Assembly: GCA_046758085.1 (NCBI GenBank) | Contig: JBHHZP010000037.1 | Location: 1-27,157, forward strand | Direction: 5' to 3' | Origin: VRUB01 sp046758085 | GTDB taxonomy: Bacteria; Pseudomonadota; Gammaproteobacteria; Acidiferrobacterales; SPGG2 | DNA: 27,157 nt | Shown here: in pieces, positions 15,559 to 23,211 of the stretch | How positions within the stretch are numbered: position 1 is the first letter of the stretch | How the letters are laid out: each line of letters opens with the position of its first letter | Position numbers and translations under genes: made by a program | Notes under the pieces: generated by a model | Seen by the model: the letters and a program-made list of their open reading frames with translations, nothing else | What the model was told of the DNA's origin: nothing | The model's database searches: none

Positions 15559-16448
15559 TCGCTGTGCTTGGGGCGCGCGCGGCTCGAGTAATAAGCGCGG
15601 CATTCCGCCTCGCGGCCCCGTACGACACGTAGGCCCAGCAGTGGGCCACGAGTCTCCGTCACCACCGTATGTTGCCCCTCCTGGTGGTGGTTGTCGTAGA
15701 AGTACACCACCACCCAATCTCGCGTTCGCCCCAGTTGGTGGGCCAAGGCGGTGTTGGAGTACAGCACGCTGAAGTGCCAGTTACCCCGATTCGTGTGCAA
15801 CACGGGCAGCCGCGCCTCGTTCTTCGGGTTGAAACGCTTGGGCGCGATCGTCGGCAGGCGCTTGGCCTGCGCCAGTTCGCGATACTCCCGGTCGAGATCC
15901 AGTAAGACCTGCACGTCCGGCCCGTCTGTGCGCCTAATGCGGCTCATGCGCAGCCCGCCCAGCATCGATCCGAGTGTCGCGCGCAGGGCAGCGGCGCGCC
16001 GGGGCCCCACCCCGGGGACCGTTTCCAGGCGGCCATCGTGGGCGACGAGCTCCAGTGCCTCCAGGTTGTCCACATGCAGCGTATCATGAATGCGTTGTCC
16101 CAGCTCGGGGCCGATACCCGGGACCGTCTGAAACAAACGCACAGGGTCCAGCGTGCCACGCAATCACTCGATCTGGCTCCAGCGTCCCGTACGCAGGATC
16201 TCCTCGATGGCCGCGGCAATGCCGCGGCCGATACCGGGGAGCGCAGTCAGACCGTCGACACCCTCCCGCGCTACGATATCACGCAGGTCCCGCCGCAGTG
16301 TCGTCACAGTCTGTGCGGCACGGCGGTAGGCGCTGACGCGAAACGGATTAGCCCCTTGGCTGTGAAGCAGATCGGCCGCTTCACGCAGCTTGTCTGCCAC
16401 CTTCTGATTCAGCGAGAGGTCCTCGGGCGTGTCATCGAGCGGGTGCAT
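15555..16448 (-). pseudogene. helix-hairpin-helix DNA-binding gene (PolX N-terminus-like) split by an in-frame TGA
   Basis: Residues 1-94 (MHPLDDTPEDLSLNQKVADK onward) match the helical N-terminal domain of family X polymerases, with one HhH motif (LPGIGRGIA). TGA at 16166-16164 then interrupts the gene, and the same frame continues for 203 codons: a second HhH (VPGIGPELGQRIHD), a third (VPGVGPRRAAALR) and a distinct C-terminal domain (NWHFSVLYSNTALAHQLGRT). There is no polymerase palm or PHP domain. The intact product would be about 298 residues. A C-to-T change in a CGA arginine codon would explain the stop. The codon after the stop is TTG, a possible restart. AAGGA precedes the ATG at 16448. 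The gene is either recently inactivated, read through, or a sequencing error. Confidence 0.75.
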
Positions 16449-16484
16449 GGATCCTTACCGGCGGCTTTGTTCTAACAATATAAG

Positions 16485-16496
16485 GTCAATATTGAC
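16485..16496. promoter_or_regulatory. 12-bp perfect palindrome upstream of the HhH gene
   Basis: GTCAATATTGAC is fully self-complementary and lies 37 bases upstream of the minus-strand ATG at 16448, inside an AT-rich stretch suitable for a promoter. It could be an operator. The binding protein is unknown. Confidence 0.4.
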
Positions 16497-16590
16497 AAGC
16501 GTTATTGAGCTAGATCAACCTGGCGGTTCTGGTTGGGACATATTTGCCCCTCGAGTGCACGACGGCACAGAGCAGTTGCTAAAAGACGGG

Positions 16591-16819
16591 GCATGCCAAT
16601 TGCCGTCCCACAAGTCCCGGCTTGAATCGCCGAAACTCGCAGGACAAAGATGCCTTAAGAATGAGCTGTGCTCGAGAGACCTGGATCGCGCCTTTGTTTC
16701 CGAGACCGTTGCCAGCAGGGATGCTGGCAACGAGCCAACACGGAAGTATTCACGGCGTGCCTCGGAAACAAAGGGACGATCCATGCATCGGGTGGTTGTG
16801 GGACAGCAGTGTGGCATGC
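16591..16819. repeat. long imperfect palindromic repeat, copy 2
   Basis: The ends are GCATGCCA (16591-16598) and TGGCATGC (16812-16819), exact reverse complements. Next inward, GTCCCACAA (16605-16613) pairs with TTGTGGGAC (16796-16804). A 23-bp arm beginning TGGATCGCGCCTTTG pairs with two mismatches to the arm ending GGGACGATCCA. The centre is a hairpin with nine-base arms GTTGCCAGC and GCTGGCAAC around AGGGAT. It is closely similar to 2295-2526 throughout, including the unpaired left-arm segment CAAGTCCCGGCTTGAA. It lies upstream of the fusion gene at 16852. Confidence 0.85.
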
Positions 16820-16851
16820 TGAATTTTCTCTTTAGAACAACGTGAGGCGCG

Positions 16852-17814
16852 ATGTTTCGCAAGGATCTCATCGACATGCTTTTGCATAACCCGATGTCTA
16901 TTAGAGACATCGCGCGAGCGCTGGAGCTGTCCCCTCGAGACGTGGAGCAGGATATCCGGCATCTGCTCAAGAGCCTGAAACACTCGGCGTATGGCGCCGT
17001 GGTGACACCGGCGCAGTGCCGAAAATGTGGGTTCACCTTCCAGGATGACAAGCTGCGCAAACCCGGAAAATGCCCAGCCTGTCACGCGACCTGGATCAAG
17101 GAGCCGCAAATCGAGGTCGACAACAAAAGTGACCCACAGCAGCGGTCCCATGTGCCACGTATCAGCAAATGGGGAGCCATCTTTGACTGGGACGGGGTCA
17201 TCATCGATTCCCTCGGCCAACATGAAGAAGCCTGGCATCGTCTCGCGCACGAAGCAGGCCAGCCCATAGCTGCCGGTGCGTTCGAACGTGGCTTCGGCAT
17301 GACGAACGATCGCATCATCCCGGAGATCCTCTGTTGGACCACCGACGCACGCGAGATCGAACGGTTGTCGCGGCGCAAGGAGATGCTTTACCGGGATGTC
17401 TTGCGCGAAACGGGGGTTGAACCGCTGCCAGGCGTAGCCGCCTTGCTCGATGCCCTGAGGACGGCGGCTGTGCCGTGCGCGATCGCCTCCTCGACCGAGC
17501 TCGAAAATATCAGCACGGTGCTCGGCGTGCTTGGTTTTCGCGAATACTTTCAAGCGATCGTGTCGGCCGATGACGTAACAAGAGGCAAACCCGACCCTGA
17601 GGTCTTTTTATTGGCTGCTGAGCGCCTCGGGATCTCGCCGCAGCAGTGCATCGTGTTCGAAGACGCCGTAGTCGGGATCCGGGCCGGCCATACCGCAGGC
17701 ATGAAGGTGGTTGGTGTGGCGACGACCAATCCGGCAGCGGCGTTGGACACGGCCGATCGCGTGGTCTGCCGGCTCGACGAATTGGACGTTAACGAACTGG
17801 CGCACTGGTTCTAG
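16852..17814 (+). CDS. fusion of HTH/zinc-ribbon regulator with HAD phosphatase (beta-phosphoglucomutase-like)
   Basis: Residues 1-90 form a winged HTH (SIRDIARALELSPRDVEQDI) plus a zinc ribbon with C56-x2-C59 and C74-x2-C77, the layout of small stand-alone predicted regulators of the COG3357 type. Residues 107-320 form a HAD-superfamily hydrolase with the nucleophile motif FDWDG (D112, D114), motif II ASST, motif III GKPDP and motif IV FEDAVVGIRAG. The cap insert resembles beta-phosphoglucomutase. Both halves look complete and intact. The linker of about 16 residues (NKSDPQQRSHVPRISK) contains a GTG at 17152 that could start the HAD part alone, but no clear ribosome site precedes it. The fusion may come from loss of a stop between two neighbouring genes. 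The HAD substrate is unknown. Confidence 0.82.
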   Translation: MFRKDLIDMLLHNPMSIRDIARALELSPRDVEQDIRHLLKSLKHSAYGAVVTPAQCRKCGFTFQDDKLRKPGKCPACHATWIKEPQIEVDNKSDPQQRSHVPRISKWGAIFDWDGVIIDSLGQHEEAWHRLAHEAGQPIAAGAFERGFGMTNDRIIPEILCWTTDAREIERLSRRKEMLYRDVLRETGVEPLPGVAALLDALRTAAVPCAIASSTELENISTVLGVLGFREYFQAIVSADDVTRGKPDPEVFLLAAERLGISPQQCIVFEDAVVGIRAGHTAGMKVVGVATTNPAAALDTADRVVCRLDELDVNELAHWF

Positions 17815-18004
17815 CAAACGGTCTTGGCGATACGGTTCCAGGACCACAACTATTTGGTGTGGTGGAAGAATCGGTGGTAGCCTCTTCGATATCCAGAAAG
17901 CCGGACTCGCAATCGCAGGCAATCCTAACCGTGCCACTCTTTCCCTCCGCTTTGACACGGTGCCGAAAACGGTGCCAGGTCGTTCGTTGAGACAGGTGCG
18001 AAAC

Positions 18005-20458
18005 GTGATTGCGCCGAACTCGACCCGGCGAGGCCCGCTGCGCGCTGCCGGATGCTTTCGTGCGACGGGGTACACCCTTTTCATCGCGTCTATGGCTCTG
18101 TACGGCGCATCGCTGTGGGCGCAGCAGGACGTCAAGGGACAGGAACCCGAACACCTTGCCCAGCGGCTTGATCGCATCGAGCGTGCGTTAGCACGCGCCC
18201 CGGCGGACCGGGCAACGATAAAGGAGTGGTTCGAGGTCGTAGACGCCATAAAGAATCGCGGCGCTCGATGTGTTCCGGCCACCGAGAAGAATATCGAGAG
18301 GGCGACGAAGGATCTTTACAAGCTGGGACAACCCGTTAAGGGCGAGCCCGTCGAAGTAATCCGCCAGCGCAAGGCGTTACAAAAGAAAAAATTAGCGCTG
18401 GAAAAACGCCTGGGCACATGCCAGGTTCTGATCCAGCGTGGCGAACAACTCCTCGCCAAGATCCTGCAACAAGGAAAGACGTTGCGGGCGCAGCAGTGGC
18501 TCACGCGCGGACCCACGATCTCTGATCTCCTGCGTGACGAAAGGCTCCGGCCGGCCACGCTGGTGACAGCCAGCCAGACCTTTGTGCGGGTCCACGGCGG
18601 CGTGGAACAGCTGTCGGGCGAGCGCCTGCCGATTTTTCTGATTGCGCTTGCGGCCGCAGCGCTGCTGGGTGGATTGTTACGACACGTGCTCAGGGGTTGG
18701 GCCCAGCGCCATTTGTGGCACGCGCATCTTTCGAGCCAGCTCGGCCGGTCCCTCATTAGCAGCTTCGCGCATTACGCCCCGCAACTGCTACTCAGCACGG
18801 CAGCGGCGAGTTTTTTCTTTCTGACCTCCGGCGGGGTTCAATCCATACCGTTCCTGGGCATCATTGCTATTGGGCTCCTGCCATACTTTCTGACACTCGC
18901 CATCATCCATGCATTATTAGCACCGTTCGCGCCGGCGACACCGTTCTTCGCGATCCCGAGCGATGCGGCGGCGGCGCTGGCGCGGCCGCTAAAGGTGTTG
19001 GCCCTACTGGTGTTCCTGGGCTACCTGCTGTTTGGCACGCTGTTGAGCCAGAGTCTGCCAGAGCCCTTCTCGCTGCTCGCGCGGGCGATATTCGCAACGG
19101 TCCTGTTCGGTATCCTCACCTGGGCGATTTGGTTGCTCGGCCGGATGCTGAGAGCCACGCACAGCCTGTGGCTGCGCATTTCCTTAGTTCTGGCGCTGTT
19201 TGTTGCACTGGTCGTGGAGCTGGCGGGCTACCGGAACTTGTCCTTGCTGGTACTGCGGTGGATCTTCGGCACCCTGTTCGCAGCCGGCTTGCTGATGCTT
19301 CTGCTGCAGCTTTCTCGCGGGTTCTACGATGGGTTGAGCTACGGACGCGCCGGCTGGCAACGGCGCGTGCGGCACGCGCTGACACTGCAGCCCGATGAGC
19401 CTATACGGGGACTCATCTGGTTGCGGTTGTTGACCAGCCTGATCCTTTGGATTGTCTTTGGCATCGCGCTGTTGCGGGTCGTGGGGCTTCCACGCACGCT
19501 TATCCATCGCCTTTATGTGTTGGCAACGGAGGGTTTCACGGTCGGTTCGCTGCACGTCGTCCCGGTGCGGTGGATGTTCGGGCTCGCGGTTCTGATGATT
19601 CTGCTGGCCCTGAGCGGCTGGATCCGCAGCCGCCTGGGGCGGCGCTGGTTGCCGAGGACACGCATGGACCGCGGCGCGCGCGAGGCGACGGTCACGATGA
19701 GCGGCTATGTCGGCATCACCATCGCTTTTATCGTGGCGCTGTCGGTGTCCGGCGTGGAGTTCAGCAATCTTGCGCTCATCGCCGGTGCGCTCTCGGTGGG
19801 CATCGGCTTTGGTCTACAGAACGTCGTCAACAACTTCGTCTCGGGCCTGATTCTGCTGTTCGAGCGCCCGATCAAGACCGGCGACTGGATTGTCGTCGGC
19901 AACATGGAAGGCTATGTAAAAAGTATCCGGATCCGTTCCACCCAGATCCAGACCTTTGACCGTGCCGACGTGATCGTCCCGAACTCCGACCTCATCTCCA
20001 ATCCGGTCACTAACTGGATGCTCAAGGAAGCGCGCGGCCGGATCCGGGTTCCTGTCGGCGTGGCGTATGGGAGTGACACTGAGAAAGTTCGCGAGATCTT
20101 GCTCCAGGTGGCCCGGGATCACCCAAGCGTTATAAGTGATGGGGCTATGCCGGAGCCCATAGTGCTGTTTCTTGCCTTCGGCGACAGCTCACTCAACTTC
20201 GAGCTGCGCTGCTACGTCGAGAACATTGACTATCGGCTGTCGGTGACCAGCGAACTCAACTTCGCCATCGACACCGCATTTCGCGAGCATGGTATTCAGA
20301 TCCCGTTCCCGCAGCGCGATATCCATGTCAGATCATGGTCAGCGCCGCGAGCGCTGCCGCCGGTATCAAAGGAAGCACGCAAGCCTGCTCAGGTCGCGCG
20401 TCCGGTTCAGCGTCGGCGCAAGCGTAAGGCTCCGGACTCACTGGATGGGGACGAATGA
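18005..20458 (+). CDS. large mechanosensitive ion channel of the MscS superfamily (MscK/YbiO-like)
   Basis: The open frame begins at 17711 inside the HAD gene, but the early part (MVWRRPIRQRRWTRPIAW) is out-of-frame reading of that gene. GTG at 18005, or 17996, is a better start because a signal peptide follows (YTLFIASMALYGASLWAQQ). From 18005 the protein is about 817 residues: a periplasmic, helical, coiled-coil-prone region (about 40-195), then about eleven membrane helices. The C-terminal MscS domain includes the pore helix LSVGIGFGLQNVVNNFVSGL and the beta-domain entry FERPIKTGDWIVVG. The lysine/arginine-rich tail (RPVQRRRKRKAPDS) is cytoplasmic. It presumably opens under membrane tension during hypo-osmotic shock. 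Confidence 0.85.
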   Translation: MIAPNSTRRGPLRAAGCFRATGYTLFIASMALYGASLWAQQDVKGQEPEHLAQRLDRIERALARAPADRATIKEWFEVVDAIKNRGARCVPATEKNIERATKDLYKLGQPVKGEPVEVIRQRKALQKKKLALEKRLGTCQVLIQRGEQLLAKILQQGKTLRAQQWLTRGPTISDLLRDERLRPATLVTASQTFVRVHGGVEQLSGERLPIFLIALAAAALLGGLLRHVLRGWAQRHLWHAHLSSQLGRSLISSFAHYAPQLLLSTAAASFFFLTSGGVQSIPFLGIIAIGLLPYFLTLAIIHALLAPFAPATPFFAIPSDAAAALARPLKVLALLVFLGYLLFGTLLSQSLPEPFSLLARAIFATVLFGILTWAIWLLGRMLRATHSLWLRISLVLALFVALVVELAGYRNLSLLVLRWIFGTLFAAGLLMLLLQLSRGFYDGLSYGRAGWQRRVRHALTLQPDEPIRGLIWLRLLTSLILWIVFGIALLRVVGLPRTLIHRLYVLATEGFTVGSLHVVPVRWMFGLAVLMILLALSGWIRSRLGRRWLPRTRMDRGAREATVTMSGYVGITIAFIVALSVSGVEFSNLALIAGALSVGIGFGLQNVVNNFVSGLILLFERPIKTGDWIVVGNMEGYVKSIRIRSTQIQTFDRADVIVPNSDLISNPVTNWMLKEARGRIRVPVGVAYGSDTEKVREILLQVARDHPSVISDGAMPEPIVLFLAFGDSSLNFELRCYVENIDYRLSVTSELNFAIDTAFREHGIQIPFPQRDIHVRSWSAPRALPPVSKEARKPAQVARPVQRRRKRKAPDSLDGDE

Positions 20459-20504
20459 TGGCACGAACTCGATAACCCATAACTTGAAACGTGCTATTCG
20501 TATC

Positions 20505-21128
20505 TTAGAGTTTGTTTGGCCACTCGCATTCTTTATATAAGATACATTCACCGCAATGTGGTTTGCGTGCCGTGCAGATCTCACGGCCGTGCAGAATCAT
20601 GGCGTTGCTGAAGACGGTCCATTTGTTCTTCGGAACCTGCTTCATTAGTTCCCTTTCAACCTCCACCGTGTCTTTAGATTGAACGAGACCAAGGCGGTTG
20701 CTGACCCGCAGCACATGGGTATCGACGGCGATGCCCTGCTTGCCGAACGCATTTCCGATGACCATGTTGGCGGTCTTTCTGCCGACCCCCGGTAGCGCCA
20801 CCATGTCCTCAATATTGGCAGGGACCCTGCCAGCGAAGTCTTTCACGAGCTTCTGGCAACAGCCAATCACCGTTTTCGCTTTGTTCTTGTAAAACCCGGT
20901 CGGCCGGATTTCCTGCTCGAATTTCTTGATGTCCGCGTTCGCATACTGTTTAGCGCTCTTGTATTTCTTGAACAGAGTCTTCGTGGCCTCATTCACCCGT
21001 GCATCCGTGCACTGCGCGGAGAGTATGACCGCGATAAGCAGCTCGAGCGGGCTTTTGTAATTAAGTGCGAGCTTGGGATCGGGGTGCTGTTTTAACAGCA
21101 GCGTAGTGATATATCTGGCATTCGCCAT
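20505..21128 (-). CDS. nth: endonuclease III, DNA glycosylase/AP lyase
   Basis: Nth removes oxidised pyrimidines in base excision repair. The 207-residue protein has the HhH motif LPGVGRKTANMVIGNAFG with catalytic K118 and the acid D136 in AVDTHVLRVSNRL. It also has the iron-sulfur cysteines C185, C192, C195 and C201 (C-x6-C-x2-C-x5-C). All of these lie two residues before their E. coli Nth counterparts, which supports starting at 21128 (MANARYITTLLL) and not at the upstream in-frame codon at 21257, whose extra 43 residues have no family match. The upstream secreted-protein gene ends 55 bp before, so the two may be co-transcribed. Confidence 0.95.
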   Translation of the reverse strand: MANARYITTLLLKQHPDPKLALNYKSPLELLIAVILSAQCTDARVNEATKTLFKKYKSAKQYANADIKKFEQEIRPTGFYKNKAKTVIGCCQKLVKDFAGRVPANIEDMVALPGVGRKTANMVIGNAFGKQGIAVDTHVLRVSNRLGLVQSKDTVEVERELMKQVPKNKWTVFSNAMILHGREICTARKPHCGECILYKECEWPNKL

Positions 21129-21183
21129 GGCATTAGAACTCAGCGGAAACCGGTCTCCCGCATTCGCCGGAGGCAGAATAAAT

Positions 21184-21660
21184 TTATTTAACCGCTGTCG
21201 CACCCGCCCCGGCAACAGCAACATCCTCCTCGGCATTACCGCCGCCCACGCCGACACCTCCGATCACCTGGCCGTCGACCAGCAGCGGGAAACCGCCCGG
21301 AAGCGAAGTAAACTTCCCGCCGGTGGTCGAGGCAATCTCGGCCATGATCTTTGGGGGAATACGCATCTCGTGCGTCGGCCGTCGCACCGACGCCGCAGTA
21401 TAGGCTTTGCTGAACGAGGTGTAGTTGGTGTGCACGAATGTGCCCTCCATCTTGATGAATCCCACGAGATTTCCACCCTGGTCCACGATTGATATGCCCA
21501 TCGGCACCTTGATCGCGTTGGCCTTGGCTACCGCGGCATTCAGGACCTGCTGAATCAACTCGGTCGTCAGGCGCGGCGCATCAGCACCGGCATTTACCGG
21601 GACGCCCAGCGCCGCGGCGACGACAATCGCGCAGAAGAACAAGGATAAGATATTTCGCAT
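21184..21660 (-). CDS. secreted GlcG/HbpS-family heme-binding-like protein
   Basis: This is a protein of about 158 residues starting MRNILSLFFCAIVVAAALG, a clear signal peptide with likely cleavage near VNAGADA. The mature part is a GlcG/HbpS domain: helix LTTELIQQVLNAAVAKANAI, strand MGISIVDQGGNLVGFIKM, the lid segment AYTAASVRRPT, and the C-terminal LPGGFPLLVDGQVIGGVGVGGG. HbpS of Streptomyces binds heme, while GlcG function is unsettled, so the role here is not established. Export to the periplasm is inferred. ATG codons at 21663 and 21660 are both possible. The earlier open frame to 21714 is unlikely. Confidence 0.82.
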   Translation of the reverse strand: MRNILSLFFCAIVVAAALGVPVNAGADAPRLTTELIQQVLNAAVAKANAIKVPMGISIVDQGGNLVGFIKMEGTFVHTNYTSFSKAYTAASVRRPTHEMRIPPKIMAEIASTTGGKFTSLPGGFPLLVDGQVIGGVGVGGGNAEEDVAVAGAGATAVK

Positions 21661-21786
21661 CATACTCGTGATCCCCGTTGATAATTGGATAGGGTCGACC
21701 CCGGCGCCGAACAATTATTCTTAGCACCTGGATACGGCGGTGCACGGCGGCACGGCATATTTCTCGAACGTGGCAAGTGCTTGAAA

Positions 21787-22719
21787 CTAGTCATTGCCTA
21801 TCAGTGCCTCGATGTGGGCCACAACGCTACGGCCCAAGGCGGACAGGTTATAGCCGCCCTCCAGCGTCGAAACAATGCGCCCGTCAGCATGACAGTCGGC
21901 AACGCGTTTCACTTGAGCCGTTATCCATGCGTAATCCGCCTCCCCCAGCTCGAGTTGCGCCAGCGGATCCTCGGCGTGGGCATCGAAGCCCGCAGAGAAC
22001 AGAATCAACTCGGGGCGGAAATCATCGAGCGGCTGCAACCAATGCGCCTCGACCGCAGCGCGGTACTCTTCGCTACCGGTTCCCGCCGGCAGCGGTATGT
22101 TAATGATGTGATCGCTGACGGTATCGGCGCCCGTGCCGGGATAAAACGGGTGCTGAAAGCTGCTGCAGAACAACACGCGCGGCTCATTGCGAAAAATATC
22201 CTCGGTGCCGTTGCCGTGGTGAACGTCAAAATCGACAATGGCGATGCGCTCGAGCCCGTGCTCGCGCAAGGCACGGGCAGCACCAACGGCGACATTATCG
22301 AAGATGCAAAATCCCATTGCGCGATTGCGCTCGGCGTGATGTCCGGGCGGGCGAATGCTGCAAAAGGCGGCATTCACGTCTCCCGCCATTACCAGATCTA
22401 TGCCGTGTACAACCGCACCGGCCGCACGCAGTGCCGCGTCCACGGTATAAGGATTCATGGCGGTGTCGCCATCGAGCCATACGCGTCCTTGCTCGGGGAT
22501 GTTTGCGTAGATCAGATCGACGTAGCTGCTATCGTGCGCGCGAAGTAGCTGATCGCGCGTCGCTCGTGGCGCCTGCTCGTGCTGCAGCCACCCGTCAACC
22601 CCGGATGCGATCATGCGATCCTTTATGGCAGCAAGCCGTTGGGGCCGTTCCGGATGATTCGGACTTATCTCGTGTTTCTCGCAGTCGCCATGCGAGATGA
22701 AGGCAACAGTCATGGGCAT
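21787..22719 (-). CDS. histone deacetylase-like zinc amidohydrolase (class II / acetylpolyamine amidohydrolase type)
   Basis: This 310-residue enzyme has all the arginase-deacetylase fold signatures: RPPGHHA with H127-H128, VDFDVHHGNGTE with zinc ligands D165 and H167, SAGFDAHAEDP with the third ligand D246, and the transition-state tyrosine Y290 in LEGGYN. The N-terminal ISPNHPERPQRL is the usual family start. Bacterial members deacetylate small molecules such as acetylpolyamines or possibly proteins; the substrate here is unknown. ATG 22719 gives MPMTVAFISHGDC, and ATG 22713 is an equally possible start. The gene lies upstream of, and on the same strand as, the secreted GlcG-like gene. Confidence 0.9.
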   Translation of the reverse strand: MPMTVAFISHGDCEKHEISPNHPERPQRLAAIKDRMIASGVDGWLQHEQAPRATRDQLLRAHDSSYVDLIYANIPEQGRVWLDGDTAMNPYTVDAALRAAGAVVHGIDLVMAGDVNAAFCSIRPPGHHAERNRAMGFCIFDNVAVGAARALREHGLERIAIVDFDVHHGNGTEDIFRNEPRVLFCSSFQHPFYPGTGADTVSDHIINIPLPAGTGSEEYRAAVEAHWLQPLDDFRPELILFSAGFDAHAEDPLAQLELGEADYAWITAQVKRVADCHADGRIVSTLEGGYNLSALGRSVVAHIEALIGND

Positions 22720-23211
22720 CCCATACGGGGTATGTTGTTCAGGGCGAAATGGTTAGCTTAACCCTAGTAACCCATCCGGGGCTATCTTCGCTGGTTTTCC
22801 GGCCCGCGGTCAATGTAGCGTGCACAGGTTTTTGCAGGTTGCGTCGCACGAAGGATTGATCTCTTCGACTGTTGCCTAGCCGACGGGCGCAAACTGGTGG
22901 GTTAGTGTGTCCGCCGGTAATCCCAAGGCCCACGCGAATTCGGGAAGGCCATAGAAACTAACTGGTGCGCAACGGCTAACCACACGAGCGCCGCTAGGTT
23001 CGACAATGAGGCCATTTCTTTGCACCCACTGTCCTTCGTGTTTTCAAGGAGTTAACTTCCTTTTGTGCCGCATGTTTGAGTGATGTGGCGGAGTTCCCAT
23101 TTCCTGCTACTTTTTAGAGGTTACCTCCTCTGTCCATTGAACTACCTAGGCGTGCCCGGGGTGGGTGTGGTGCAGACGGGTAAATTTACCAGACACCGAG
23201 GTAAGCAGGGC
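22720..23211. other. divergent intergenic region between deacetylase and sensor kinase genes
   Basis: This must hold the promoters for both divergent genes. I see no RNA gene. An imperfect palindrome AAGGA-GTTAAC-TTCCTT lies at 23046-23062. From 23080 the kinase reading frame is open and would add 44 residues including the hydrophobic LLLFRGYLLCPLNYLG, but these lack a strong ribosome site and family support. Confidence 0.5.

Noticed and set aside
17711..18004. N-terminal extension of the mechanosensitive channel frame into the HAD gene
   Set aside because: The first residues are Arg/Trp-rich out-of-frame reading of the HAD gene, and a good signal peptide starts after 18005.
21129..21257. 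43-residue N-terminal extension of endonuclease III
   Set aside because: Catalytic and cysteine positions match E. coli Nth with a constant offset only if the protein starts at 21128.
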